This document shows, piece after piece, positions 34,765 through 43,931 of a DNA stretch of 64,000 bases. Position 1 is the stretch's first letter; each line of letters starts with the position of its first letter. The translations under genes were made by a program, and so were the position numbers. The stretch is from Ferdinandcohnia sp036962705 (GTDB lineage Bacteria > Bacillota > Bacilli > Bacillales > Bacillaceae_L). The DNA is taken from NCBI RefSeq assembly GCF_036962705.1, contig NZ_JBALOQ010000057.1, positions 1 to 64,000 of the forward strand. Reading direction: 5' to 3'. The notes under the pieces are model-generated. The model did not search any database, was not told the origin of the DNA, and worked only from the letters and a program-made list of their open reading frames with translations.

Positions 34765-35502
34765 TTACGACTCACCATTCCCATACTTAACAGATCCTGC
34801 ACGTTCAATAAAATTGATTACCTCTTTATTCAGTGGATAAAAGACAATACCTTCTTTTAAATTTTGAAGTGATTCCCACATATGACCAAGTAATTTTTCG
34901 TCATTTCCAAACATTTTTTCTGAATGGTTTATCCACCGTTCAACTAGTCCTTGAGCCACTTCAGAAGTTGGATCTGCTTCAAGATTATTTTTAATATCTC
35001 TAATAATCTGTAACCATTCCTTGGAATCTTCCTCAGTTATTTTTTCATTCATCTGTATAATTTTTTTCATTTCTTCTTCTGTTAAATATTCTTTATACTG
35101 TTGAAGGATATCTTCTGGGGTTTGTTGATACAATTGAATTGTTTTAAAAATAATGGACCAATTGATTTTACCCTCTATTTCAATAGAATACGAAACACCA
35201 AGAAGTGCCTGTTCCAACATTTTTAATCGTTCTTGTTCACGTCTTACCATCTCTAATTGTTGTTCGATTGCCTGCTGCCAAGTTGAAGATGAATTTTTTA
35301 AGATGTCTTTAATTTGTTCCAATGTGAATCCCATGTATTTTAATGCTAAAATTCGTTCTAACCGCATCACATCATCTTCATTATATAAACGATGCCCACC
35401 ATTCGTTTTGGATGAAGGTTTAATCAAACCAATTTCATCATAATAATCTAACGTTCTTACCGTTACTCCTGTATTCTTTGATAATTGACCAATCGTGTAC
35501 AT
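34765..35502 (-). CDS. MerR-family activator with TipA-like effector region
   Basis: This 245-residue protein has an N-terminal MerR helix-turn-helix (YTIGQLSKNTGVTVRTLDYYDEIGL) and a coiled coil (about 70-105). A long C-terminal region contains EEMKKIIQMNEKI and GLVERWINHSEKMFG, of the kind found in TipAS-type drug-binding domains. It probably senses a xenobiotic and activates its own promoter, which has the distorted 19-base spacer MerR proteins need. It leads the ABC exporter operon. Confidence 0.85.
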   Translation of the reverse strand: MYTIGQLSKNTGVTVRTLDYYDEIGLIKPSSKTNGGHRLYNEDDVMRLERILALKYMGFTLEQIKDILKNSSSTWQQAIEQQLEMVRREQERLKMLEQALLGVSYSIEIEGKINWSIIFKTIQLYQQTPEDILQQYKEYLTEEEMKKIIQMNEKITEEDSKEWLQIIRDIKNNLEADPTSEVAQGLVERWINHSEKMFGNDEKLLGHMWESLQNLKEGIVFYPLNKEVINFIERAGSVKYGNGES

Positions 35503-35529
35503 TTTGTGCCCCCTTCCTCATTACCTAAA

Positions 35530-35560
35530 GTATAAAACAACACGTTACGTGTGATTCAAT
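35530..35560 (-). promoter_or_regulatory. MerR-type promoter with 19-bp spacer and operator
   Basis: On the minus strand TTGAAT (35560-35555) and TATACT (35535-35530) are separated by 19 bases. Inside the spacer lies the inverted repeat ACACG-TAA-CGTGT. The overlong spacer plus a palindrome between -35 and -10 is the classical MerR arrangement. It lies 28 bases upstream of the merR start. Confidence 0.8.
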
Positions 35561-35596
35561 ACAAAAATGCAAATATTCAAAAATATATTAAAAACG

Positions 35597-35622
35597 TAAA
35601 AAAAAGACAGGTTTCCCTGTCC
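35597..35622 (-). terminator. Terminator of the YxjI-like gene
   Basis: GGACAGG pairs with CCTGTC around a short loop and is followed by TTTTTTTTT on the minus strand. Confidence 0.85.
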
Positions 35623-35627
35623 TTACG

Positions 35628-36125
35628 TTAAGTCGACGCCGCTGAGGAAGCGGCTGCTTGGTCAGCCTTCACACAATCAATTGCAACAACAATCCCAATG
35701 ATGATGGCTTCCATCTCCTCATTCAATATTTGAACCTTGTAGCTATCGCCCCACGTGAACCATTCCTTACTCACTTTACCGATAACTTTACCATGCTGTA
35801 ATACCTGAAAATCCATATCCCACCAATTGCCTTGTACTTCAATGCCTGCCGCATCGATTGTATAGCGTGCTTTAAAGAAGGAAAACTCCTTCTTAATTGT
35901 TACCACCTCTCGGCCATTCACCTCAACAAAAAACTTCGGTAACCAGCTAAATACCTTTTTTGTAATGAGCGCAACTTCATTTCGTTTTGTATTCATAATG
36001 GAAAAGGTCTTAGGAACTTTCATAAAACTGCCTTCTACGTAATAAACATCCCTCTCCTTATGATCCTTTACAGTAAACTTGCCACTTAGGCTGAATACCT
36101 TTTGCTTTATATAGAGTTGTTTCAT
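35628..36125 (-). CDS. LURP-one-related family protein (YxjI-like)
   Basis: This 165-residue protein opens with MKQLYIKQKVFSLSGKFTVKD and continues with repeated beta strands, as in the Tubby-like/LURP-one fold (YVEGSFMKVPKTFSI, EVALITKKVFSWLPKFFVEV). Bacterial members such as YxjI have no defined role; membrane phospholipid binding is speculated for the fold. The last 14 residues are Ala/Ser-rich. It is monocistronic. Confidence 0.85.
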   Translation of the reverse strand: MKQLYIKQKVFSLSGKFTVKDHKERDVYYVEGSFMKVPKTFSIMNTKRNEVALITKKVFSWLPKFFVEVNGREVVTIKKEFSFFKARYTIDAAGIEVQGNWWDMDFQVLQHGKVIGKVSKEWFTWGDSYKVQILNEEMEAIIIGIVVAIDCVKADQAAASSAAST

Positions 36126-36511
36126 GCAATCCTCCCCTTATTTTTTTGTCTGATATATCTACTATACAATCTTTCTTACCGCACAAGTGATTCGCTTCAT
36201 TAAATATATTCTACGTATTTTCTCAGAATACCTTCTAAACGAAAAAAGGTATGCAAACGGAGACGATTACATCCCCCACTTATCAATTCAATTCTTAGAA
36301 GCTCTCACTACTTATGCTACGGTTCATCCTACCTGATTAACCAGCAGTTATTCATAAAAATAAGAAACAATAGTCTATTTAATTATTAATTTTACTAAAA
36401 CAAATACGTATGCTAGAATCACTTTCATACGTTAAGGCGCCAAAAAGTAAATGAGATAGAGATATTTCTAATAAATGCCCCTTTCATCGTAGCATCATTG
36501 GAGGAGAGAAA
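36126..36511. other. 386-bp divergent intergenic region
   Basis: It contains the ribosome site of azlC (TTGGAGGAG at its right end). I saw no riboswitch, T-box, strong palindrome or open frame in it. Confidence 0.5.
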
Positions 36512-37225
36512 GTGAATACAAACATAAGAGAATGGAAAAGTGGGTTAAAGAATGGAATTCCCATTGCCATGGGTTATTTTGCAGTTTCGTTTACATTTGG
36601 CATTCTAGCCAAGCAAGCAGGGCTAAATCCATTTGAGGCGGTATTGATGTCCGTGACTAATTTAACATCAGCCGGCCAATTCGCTGGGCTTACGCTTATT
36701 GCCAGTGTCGCAACAGTCGTGGAAATTGTTGTCACACAGCTGATTATCAACTCTAGATATTTTCTAATGTCGTTTGCGTTATCCCAAAAGATTGATCCAA
36801 ACACGTCCATTTTCCATCGATCAATAATGGCATATGGGATTACGGATGAAGTATTTGGTGTGTCCTCTGCCGTTCCTGGAAAATTAAGCCCTTATTACAC
36901 TTATGGTGTAATGAGCGCTGCAGTACCGGGATGGGCGCTAGGTACACTGTTTGGTGTTATTTCGGGCAATATTCTACCGCCAAGATTGATTAGTGCCTTA
37001 AGTATTGCACTGTTCGGAATGCTGCTTGCTGTCATTATTCCCCCTGCAAAAGGGAATAAAATCCTCACCGGTTTGATTGTCATTTCGATGGTACTAAGCC
37101 TGATTTTTGCTGAATTACCATTCCTTGAGTCCATCTCATCCGGTGTAAAAATTATCATCTTAACGATTTTGATTGCAGGTATCGCAGCGTTTGTTTTTCC
37201 AGTAAAGGAGAATACATATGAATAA
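36512..37225 (+). CDS. azlC: AzlC-family branched-chain amino acid exporter, large subunit
   Basis: This 237-residue membrane protein shows GIPIAMGYFAVSFTFGILA, the NLTSAGQFAG motif (about 50-59) and RYFLMSFALS, all typical of AzlC. Together with AzlD it exports branched-chain amino acids and analogues such as azaleucine. The start is a GTG with TTGGAGGAG upstream. It overlaps azlD by eight bases. Confidence 0.9.
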   Translation: MNTNIREWKSGLKNGIPIAMGYFAVSFTFGILAKQAGLNPFEAVLMSVTNLTSAGQFAGLTLIASVATVVEIVVTQLIINSRYFLMSFALSQKIDPNTSIFHRSIMAYGITDEVFGVSSAVPGKLSPYYTYGVMSAAVPGWALGTLFGVISGNILPPRLISALSIALFGMLLAVIIPPAKGNKILTGLIVISMVLSLIFAELPFLESISSGVKIIILTILIAGIAAFVFPVKENTYE

Positions 37226-37562
37226 TGCTATCTTTTATATCTTGCTGATGGCAGTTGTGACGTATCTCATACGGGTTCTGCCACTTACACTCGTCAGAAA
37301 AGAAATCAAAAATGTCTATATCAGATCATTTTTATACTATGTTCCATATGTCACATTGGCAGTGATGGTCTTTCCAGCCATTTTAGAGGCAACGGCATCA
37401 CCATGGTCCGCGCTAATTGGCTTTATTGTTGCCATTCTTTTTGCCTACCGTGGAGCAAGCCTAGTGAGTGTTGCCCTATTGGCCTGTATTTCTGTTTTTG
37501 TAGTAGAACTGTTTTTTGTATTGAATATAGTTTTTATAAACTCTAGTAATATGTTTAATTGA
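37218..37562 (+). CDS. azlD: AzlD-family branched-chain amino acid exporter, small subunit
   Basis: This 114-residue protein has four helices, with the family pattern YLIRVLPLTLVR and YVPYVTLAVMVFPAIL. It is translationally coupled to azlC and forms the exporter with it. It ends 26 bases before a convergent pseudouridine synthase gene. Confidence 0.9.
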   Translation: MNNAIFYILLMAVVTYLIRVLPLTLVRKEIKNVYIRSFLYYVPYVTLAVMVFPAILEATASPWSALIGFIVAILFAYRGASLVSVALLACISVFVVELFFVLNIVFINSSNMFN

Positions 37563-37587
37563 TTTAATCAAGGTGTTGATGGATTTT

Positions 37588-38301
37588 TTACATTTTCTGC
37601 AAAATTGAAATATCCGCTTCCACCTTTAAATAATCCCATAGACCCCAAGGATAACTATTAGGTGGTAATGAATAAACCCCTAATGGTTCCTTCCTAACTG
37701 GATGCTCGAAATAAAGCGAATGGGCCCAAAGTGCAAGTTGTTGCCCAGTTTTATTAAGATGCTCTCCATATTTTTGATCCCCAAAAATAGGGTTACCCAT
37801 TGATGATAACTGAACTCGGATTTGATGAGGTCTCCCTGTTTGAAGATTCACAGACAGTAGACTTAATCCTTTTTTCGATTCTAATACCTCGTAATCTAGC
37901 ACTGCTTTTTTACCGTTTGAGTGACTAGGGGAAACAACGAATACCTTATTCTTCTGATTATCCTTATGTAGATAATGCACTAGTTGTCCCCTTTTCTTTT
38001 TTGGTGTACCATGAACAACCGCAAAATAATGACGTTCGATCACATGTCTACGTATCATATCCGATAATCTTGAAGCGGCCTTAGAAGTTTTAGCAAACAC
38101 CATGGCACCACCAACTGGACGGTCTAATCGATGGACAAGCCCCAAATAAACTTTACCAGGCTTTTGGTACCGTGTTTTTAGGTCATTTTTTAACTTCGTT
38201 AACAAATCAAGGTCTCCACTACTATCTGCTTGTACAGGAACATTAATTGGCTTTTCTACCAAAAGCAGATGATTATCTTCAAATAATATTGAGATATTCA
38301 T
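37588..38301 (-). CDS. RluA-family pseudouridine synthase
   Basis: This 237-residue protein has the RluA catalytic motif LVHRLDRPVGGAMVFAKT near 54-71, with the nucleophilic aspartate in HRLD. The TGRPHQIRVQLSS motif lies near 156. There is no S4 domain. It resembles the short bacterial members that modify rRNA or tRNA; the exact uridine cannot be told. Its ATG has a modest GGGAGATG ribosome site. Confidence 0.88.
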   Translation of the reverse strand: MNISILFEDNHLLLVEKPINVPVQADSSGDLDLLTKLKNDLKTRYQKPGKVYLGLVHRLDRPVGGAMVFAKTSKAASRLSDMIRRHVIERHYFAVVHGTPKKKRGQLVHYLHKDNQKNKVFVVSPSHSNGKKAVLDYEVLESKKGLSLLSVNLQTGRPHQIRVQLSSMGNPIFGDQKYGEHLNKTGQQLALWAHSLYFEHPVRKEPLGVYSLPPNSYPWGLWDYLKVEADISILQKM

Positions 38302-38637
38302 AGATTTTTCATCTCCCTAGGCATAATCCATCTATCATAACATCTTTCTAACAAATACTCGCCAATTGCCTACTTTCCCCTGTTAATGTTATTCTATGTA
38401 CTTAGATAAATTGCATCCATTAAGATAAAGATTAGTAACCGTTGAATCTTTCCTATGTTTAATACGGGCCTTCACATTATAAAACAGAAAAAAACTATCT
38501 TAATAAAACAATGTTTGGGTTCTTTTTATTAAATGTGGGCAAAATATCCATTGTAACATCAATAAAAGAGGTTGCTATGCGAGCGTAAACTTTATCGGAC
38601 GCATATACATCATGTTTAAATCATCAGGAGGTTACAT
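38302..38637. other. 336-bp divergent intergenic region
   Basis: It is AT-rich. It carries an inverted TATGCG...CGCATA pair at 38576-38605 shortly before the transporter start, and an AGGAGG site. No purine riboswitch was seen, although the downstream gene is a nucleoside carrier. Confidence 0.45.
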
Positions 38638-39819
38638 ATGCAATATGTTATTTCAATTTTAGGCATTCTTGTTGTATTATTTTTAGCTTGGCTGGCAAGC
38701 TCCAATCGAAAAAGGATAAAAATTATTCCAATTATCATAATGCTCGTCATTCAAATTATTTTATCAATATTCCTATTAAATACGGAATTCGGCTTACTCA
38801 TCATCACGGGAATTTCTACTATTTTTAACATACTTCTCGAATATGCAAGCGAAGGAATTTCCTTTGTATTCGGCGGCATGGCAAATGAGGGAGAGGCTCC
38901 ATTCTTTTTAACTGTATTACTACCAATCATTTTCATTTCTGTATTAATTGGAATTCTCCAACATTTGAAAATTCTACCGTATCTTATGAAGGGAATTGGC
39001 TGGATATTAAGTAAAGTGAATGGGATGGGTAAGCTTGAATCCTATAACGCAGTTGCTTCATTGATGGTCGGACAATCGGAGGTTTTCATCACCTTAAAAA
39101 AACAACTAGGCCTCCTTTCAAAACAGCGTTTGTATACTTTATGTGCTTCTGCGATGTCAACTGTATCAATATCTATAGTTGGCGCTTATATGACGATGCT
39201 TGATCCAAAATATGTTGTCACGGCTTTAGCTTTAAATTTATTTGGCGGTTTTATCATAGCTTCTATCATTAATCCGTACGAGGTAAAACCAAATGAAGAT
39301 CTATTAGAAATACAAGAGCATAGAAGGCAATCCTTTTTTGAAATGCTCGGGGAGTATATCCTTGATGGTTTTAAGGTTGCAGTTATCGTTGGCGCCATGC
39401 TGATTGGGTTCATTGCTTTAATGGCCGCAGTTAACCACGTGTTTGAGCTAATCTTTACTATTTCCTTTCAGCAGCTATTAGGTTATCTGTTTGCCCCAAT
39501 TGCACTCATAATGGGGATTCCTTTATCAGAAGCAGTTAGCGCCGGGGGAATTATGGCGACTAAACTAGTGACAAATGAATTTGTCGCAATGTTGGATTTG
39601 TCCGGAGGCGATCATGACTTTAGTTCCCGCACTCTTGGGATACTGTCAGTATTCCTAGTTTCCTTTGCCAACTTCTCATCTATCGGCATTATTACCGGGG
39701 CAGTTAAAAGTTTGAATGAAGAGCAAGGGAATGTCGTCGCAAGCTTTGGGTTAAAGCTTTTATATGGCGCCACACTTGTAAGCATACTTTCAGGTATCAT
39801 TGTTAGTTTTGTTTTATAA
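38638..39819 (+). CDS. Concentrative nucleoside transporter (NupC-like)
   Basis: This 393-residue membrane protein shows family text FGGMANEGEAPFF, LPIIFISVLIGILQH, GMGKLESYNAVASLMVGQSEVFI (with the GQSE substrate motif), and the C-terminal FANFSSIGIITGAVKSLN. It imports nucleosides with protons or sodium. AGGAGG lies before the ATG. It is monocistronic and ends at a strong terminator. Confidence 0.9.
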   Translation: MQYVISILGILVVLFLAWLASSNRKRIKIIPIIIMLVIQIILSIFLLNTEFGLLIITGISTIFNILLEYASEGISFVFGGMANEGEAPFFLTVLLPIIFISVLIGILQHLKILPYLMKGIGWILSKVNGMGKLESYNAVASLMVGQSEVFITLKKQLGLLSKQRLYTLCASAMSTVSISIVGAYMTMLDPKYVVTALALNLFGGFIIASIINPYEVKPNEDLLEIQEHRRQSFFEMLGEYILDGFKVAVIVGAMLIGFIALMAAVNHVFELIFTISFQQLLGYLFAPIALIMGIPLSEAVSAGGIMATKLVTNEFVAMLDLSGGDHDFSSRTLGILSVFLVSFANFSSIGIITGAVKSLNEEQGNVVASFGLKLLYGATLVSILSGIIVSFVL

Positions 39820-39851
39820 AACCAAGGTTTAAAATTGTTCGCTAATAGTTA

Positions 39852-39881
39852 GAACCCACTCCTTGGAGTGGGTTCCTTTTT
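39852..39881 (+). terminator. Terminator of the nucleoside transporter
   Basis: GAACCCACTC pairs with GAGTGGGTTC and is followed by CTTTTT. Confidence 0.9.
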
Positions 39882-39939
39882 ATGATCTAACCATAATCTG
39901 CTTTGGAAATTAAGTATTCCTGGTATACACAGGGATCAT

Positions 39940-40788
39940 TTAATAACCATTAACAAAGTTATTAATTGTTTCCCGTTCGTCTTCTGTCAGTTCCCTTTTT
40001 ACGTACTTTTCGTATTCCTCAATTATTTTCTGTTCATTTCCACCGCAAATATCTGTATATTTTGCAACGGCTCTAAGCTTCGCAACTTCCTGATTAAATT
40101 CTTCTTTGGAAATCGGCCTTTGGTGCGAAGGGATATATGTATCCGCATCGAATGTTTCTAATTCATCTAATAGCGCAAGTGTTGTCTTGATGGTATAGTT
40201 ATCTTTCGCTGAAAAAATATCAGGATAAATGCAATCACCAAGAAAAAGGATCTTTTCTTCTTTGATATACACGATTACTGAATCGGCAGCGTGATCTCCC
40301 CCAACGTGTTGTACGATACAGGTTACTCCGCCAAGGTCAATTTCCACTCGTTTTTCGATGGTTACATCCGGCAACACAATCGTGATATCTCGGTGATCCG
40401 TATATTCATTCTTAATCGCTTTTGCACAAAATTCAATTTCCGTACCCGCTTTTACTCGTTCATCTATAGCCTCGTCTGACCATGAAAGCGGGATGAGCTT
40501 CTCCATTTCTTTTTTCGTTTTATTAGAAGCAATCGAAACGGTATTTGGTATCGCTGAAAGTCCAAAGATATGATCCCAATGCCAATGTGTAAGAACAACC
40601 ATATCAGGATATGGAGCCTCACTTTTTAAAGTTTCTTTCATAAAATAATTGACATGGTCTTCGGAGTTGCCTGCATCAATCATTAATGTCTTGTTTTGAC
40701 CCACCACCATCCCTAGAATGGGTCGGTCAGTCTCCGAAATTGGAGTGATGTACCAGAAACTCTGTCCTATTTTGTTAATTGAGTGCAT
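39940..40788 (-). CDS. Metallo-beta-lactamase-fold hydrolase
   Basis: This 282-residue protein has the metal motif LTHWHWDHIFG, a second histidine in VGGDHAADS, the aspartate in FLGDCIYPD and a last histidine in YIPSHQRP. It therefore has a complete di-zinc site. It has no signal peptide and may be a glyoxalase-II-like or lactonase-type hydrolase. AAAGGAGA ten bases before the ATG at 40788 fixes the start, though the frame is open to 40875. A Spo0A box lies 32 bases upstream. A decayed copy of its first part lies at 43932-44062. Confidence 0.82.
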   Translation of the reverse strand: MHSINKIGQSFWYITPISETDRPILGMVVGQNKTLMIDAGNSEDHVNYFMKETLKSEAPYPDMVVLTHWHWDHIFGLSAIPNTVSIASNKTKKEMEKLIPLSWSDEAIDERVKAGTEIEFCAKAIKNEYTDHRDITIVLPDVTIEKRVEIDLGGVTCIVQHVGGDHAADSVIVYIKEEKILFLGDCIYPDIFSAKDNYTIKTTLALLDELETFDADTYIPSHQRPISKEEFNQEVAKLRAVAKYTDICGGNEQKIIEEYEKYVKRELTEDERETINNFVNGY

Positions 40789-40819
40789 AACGGACTGTCT
40801 CCTTTCTTTTATACTATCT

Positions 40820-40828
40820 TTCGACAAA
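40820..40828. promoter_or_regulatory. Spo0A box upstream of the metallo-hydrolase
   Basis: TTCGACAAA matches the 0A box (TTTGTCGAA on the other strand) exactly. It sits between the start codon and any promoter of the minus-strand hydrolase gene. Confidence 0.6.
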
Positions 40829-41020
40829 TCTCGGTAGTTTACTCCAACCATTATAGTCGTCAAGCTTTCGCACATTCAATGATTTCTTTTTGTTTTCATG
40901 TTTTGGCATATTAATTAGCTTTCGAAAATAGCTCTTTTATATAACGATAGATATGCTCCACTCTGGATAAACTATTTTAGTCTACACTTTTCAATTTAAT
41001 TTTTAAGAAACATCTAATTA

Positions 41021-41083
41021 TTCGACAAAAATATTGGCAATTCGACAAAATCGGTTGACCTTTAAGATATAAACATCTAGAAT
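41021..41083 (+). promoter_or_regulatory. Tandem Spo0A boxes and sigma-A promoter of the amino-acid permease
   Basis: Two exact 0A boxes, TTCGACAAAA at 41021 and 41041, are 20 bases apart in the same orientation. They lie just upstream of TTGACC (41055-41060), N17, TAGAAT (41078-41083). Sites on one face of the helix just behind the -35 are the geometry of Spo0A-activated promoters. The permease ATG follows at 41118. Confidence 0.72.
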
Positions 41084-41117
41084 CTTTAACATATTTCCAA
41101 AAAAATGAGGGTTCAAT

Positions 41118-42509
41118 ATGAAAAATGTTTTATTTAGAAAAAAAAATCTCGAAGATTTACTGAATAAAAAGGGAAATAATCAGCTACAGCAAACGTTAGG
41201 TGCTTTTGATTTAATGCTACTCGGGGTAGGTGCCATTGTAGGAACGGGTATATTCATTCTTCCTGGGACCGTAGCTGCGGTGCACGCTGGGCCTGGTATT
41301 GTATTTTCCTTTATTATTGCTGCTATTGTCTGTGCATTGGCAGCTATGTGTTATTCAGAATTTTCTTCAACCATACCAGTAACGGGTAGCGCATATTCGT
41401 ATGTATACATTATATTTGGAGAATTAATCGCTTGGTTAGTTGGATGGGCTCTACTGTTAGAATATGGCTTAGCAGTTGCTGCGGTTGCAACTGGTTGGTC
41501 TGCTTATTTAAGTGCTTTGTTAGAAGGTTTTAATATTACCATTCCAAAGGCAATCTCTGGTTCTTTTAATCCAGCAGATGGAACATATGTAAATGTTCCG
41601 GCTATAGCCATTATTTTTGCCACTGCCTTTTTATTAACGCTCGGGATAAGAGAATCTACGAAGGTTAATATGATCATGGTATTTATTAAAGTAGGTGTTA
41701 TTCTCTTATTTATTGGAGTAGGTATTTTCTATGTTGAGCCTGCTAATTGGCAACCATTTTTGCCGTTCGGAATGAATGGCGTTATGAGTGGAGCAGCCCT
41801 TGTTTTCTTTGCTTATCTTGGATTTGATGCTGTTTCGTCAGCTGCTGAAGAGGTAAAGAACCCACAACGTAATATGCCAATCGGAATTATTGGATCATTA
41901 TTTATTTGTACAATTCTGTATGTTGCTGTTTCACTTGTTTTGACCGGGATGGTTTCATATACAAATCTAAATGTAAGTGATCCAGTTAGCTATGTTATGC
42001 AAATCGTCAATCAAGATTGGGTGGCTGGCGTTGTTTCACTCGGTGCTGTTGTTGGGATGATGACTGTTATCCTTGTTATGTTATATGGCGGAACTAGACT
42101 TCTATACGCGTTTGGCCGTGATGGATTGCTGCCAAAAAGTATGTATGAGCTTAGTAAAAAAAATAAAACACCCGTTAAAAATACGTGGGTATTTGCAACA
42201 TTTGTAGCTTTTTGTGCAGGCTTCATTCCATTATCTAAACTAGCAGAACTAGTTAACATGGGAACATTACTTGCTTTTACAATCGTTTCAATCGGAGTTA
42301 TTTACTTAAGAAAAAATAAGTGTATCCCTTCCAATGGTTTTAAAGTACCATTCTTTCCAATCTTACCAATTTGTTCATTCTTATTATGTTTATTTTTAAT
42401 TACTCAGCTCTCTGTCTTTACATGGATTGCATGCGGTATCTGGTTTGTATTTGGATTACTCTTCTATTTTGCTTATGGTAAAAATCATAGCGTAATGAAT
42501 AAAGAATAA
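41118..42509 (+). CDS. APC-superfamily amino acid permease (YfnA/CAT-like)
   Basis: This 463-residue protein has twelve helices and the APC signature LLGVGAIVGTGIFILPG (about 35-51), and also AYLGFDAVSSAAEEVKNPQRNMP (about 237-259). The second is typical of cationic-amino-acid-transporter-like members such as YfnA. Its substrate is probably an amino acid or small metabolite. A sigma-A promoter with two Spo0A boxes precedes it, linking uptake to the transition or sporulation state. Only GAGGG stands before the ATG. Confidence 0.88.
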   Translation: MKNVLFRKKNLEDLLNKKGNNQLQQTLGAFDLMLLGVGAIVGTGIFILPGTVAAVHAGPGIVFSFIIAAIVCALAAMCYSEFSSTIPVTGSAYSYVYIIFGELIAWLVGWALLLEYGLAVAAVATGWSAYLSALLEGFNITIPKAISGSFNPADGTYVNVPAIAIIFATAFLLTLGIRESTKVNMIMVFIKVGVILLFIGVGIFYVEPANWQPFLPFGMNGVMSGAALVFFAYLGFDAVSSAAEEVKNPQRNMPIGIIGSLFICTILYVAVSLVLTGMVSYTNLNVSDPVSYVMQIVNQDWVAGVVSLGAVVGMMTVILVMLYGGTRLLYAFGRDGLLPKSMYELSKKNKTPVKNTWVFATFVAFCAGFIPLSKLAELVNMGTLLAFTIVSIGVIYLRKNKCIPSNGFKVPFFPILPICSFLLCLFLITQLSVFTWIACGIWFVFGLLFYFAYGKNHSVMNKE

Positions 42510-42516
42510 AAAGTGC

Positions 42517-42567
42517 AAAAAGTGAGCTTACGTTGTCATACAAAAGACAATGTAAGCTCACTTTTTA
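42517..42567. terminator. Bidirectional terminator between permease and kinase
   Basis: AAAAGTGAGCTTACGTTGTC pairs almost completely with its complement ending at 42565, with T/A runs on both sides. Confidence 0.88.
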
Positions 42568-42582
42568 TTTGGCACGGATGGA

Positions 42583-43788
42583 TCATAATGACGGAAAACG
42601 AATGATAACAGTTGTTCCATGACCTTCAGTAGTTTGGAAGTGAATCGTGCCGTTATATTTTTCAATAATATTAAAACTAATCATCATTCCTAAACCAGTT
42701 CCTTTACTCTTTAAAGAATAAAAAGGAGTTCCAAGAGAGTCAACTTCTTCTTCTGACATTCCCCTTCCATAATCAATTACTTTAATGACTACAAATTTTT
42801 TTTCTTTTCCAGCTGTTACTAGAACTAAGTCCCCTACATTAGAAGCCTCAATTGCATTTTTTATAATATTGATAAGTACTTGTTTTAACTCTATGTTGTT
42901 AGCGGAGATATTACATTCACCCGTTACCTTTAATTCGATCCGATTCTCATGTAAAAGTCCATATGAATAGAGTAAATCTGTAACACTCTTAAGAATAACC
43001 TTAACATCAACTATTTCAGTTTCTCTATTTTTTATTGGTTTTGCCAGAGATAAAAATTGAGAAATTACCTGTTCAGCACTATTTAATTCGTCAATCATTA
43101 AAGTAACATACCCTTTTCGATCAGGGGAATTTGAACTTTCTTGCTCAAATAACTGCAAAAAACCTTTTACAACCGTCAGAGGATTTCTAATTTCATGTGC
43201 TACCGCAGCTGCAAGTTGACCAGATATCTTCAAACGCTCAGACTGTTGAATTTGTTCGTAATATAATTTTTGTTTTTCCATTCTTCCATTTGTTAAATAA
43301 AAGATAAAATAAATGATTATTTGGCTTGCAAAAAAGTTTATTAAACTCCCTATTAAATCCTGTTCTAAATAGATGAATTGCTCTTGATTTATAAAAGTAA
43401 TATATCCAAATAAAATCAAGATCGATACACAGTTTAAAATCAATGAAAAATAAAAAAGCCTTTTATCAAAAAACAAAATCGAAAGTGCAGGTATAAAACA
43501 TAAAAAAATAAAGGAGGAACCTGTTTCTGGGTATAAAAGAAAAATTGAATAAAAGTAAATGGATGCTACCAGTATAATGCTTACTCTAAGAATACCAGTA
43601 CTTTTCCTAGGATAAAGCAATAGACATACTGACAGAATGAATACAAGAATAACATGGGATAGATAACCAAACCTAAATTCACCAAAATACGGGTTATCAA
43701 TCAACAAACCTGTTACCATAATGGCGATGATAAGCCAAACAACAATATAATATATTTTATTACTAAATTTATTCATAAACTCCTTCAT
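42583..43788 (-). CDS. Membrane sensor histidine kinase of the sporulation-kinase (KinB-like) type
   Basis: This 401-residue protein has six predicted helices in the first 165 residues without a large outer loop. A HisKA domain with AVAHEIRNPLTVVKGFLQLFEQ follows (phospho-acceptor His198), then a HATPase domain (IINIIKNAIEAS, DYGRGMS, KGTGLGMMISFNII). HEIRNPLT followed by GFLQLF is typical of the phosphorelay kinases KinA-E. There is no partner response regulator, as expected for a kinase feeding Spo0F. Its neighbour carries Spo0A boxes, which fits, but the link is inferred. Confidence 0.82.
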   Translation of the reverse strand: MKEFMNKFSNKIYYIVVWLIIAIMVTGLLIDNPYFGEFRFGYLSHVILVFILSVCLLLYPRKSTGILRVSIILVASIYFYSIFLLYPETGSSFIFLCFIPALSILFFDKRLFYFSLILNCVSILILFGYITFINQEQFIYLEQDLIGSLINFFASQIIIYFIFYLTNGRMEKQKLYYEQIQQSERLKISGQLAAAVAHEIRNPLTVVKGFLQLFEQESSNSPDRKGYVTLMIDELNSAEQVISQFLSLAKPIKNRETEIVDVKVILKSVTDLLYSYGLLHENRIELKVTGECNISANNIELKQVLINIIKNAIEASNVGDLVLVTAGKEKKFVVIKVIDYGRGMSEEEVDSLGTPFYSLKSKGTGLGMMISFNIIEKYNGTIHFQTTEGHGTTVIIRFPSL

Positions 43789-43931
43789 ACTTACCTCTTT
43801 GGTTATTAGTCTAAATGCATCCTTTAAAATATATCATTTTTAAAGATGAAATAGGTAATCAATACTATTGATAGAAGAAAATCTCAATTACACCATCACG
43901 TATTTGCGCACGATTTTTTATGCACACTTGA

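Noticed and set aside
38302..38637. Purine riboswitch upstream of the nucleoside transporter
   Set aside because: No conserved three-way-junction sequences are present.
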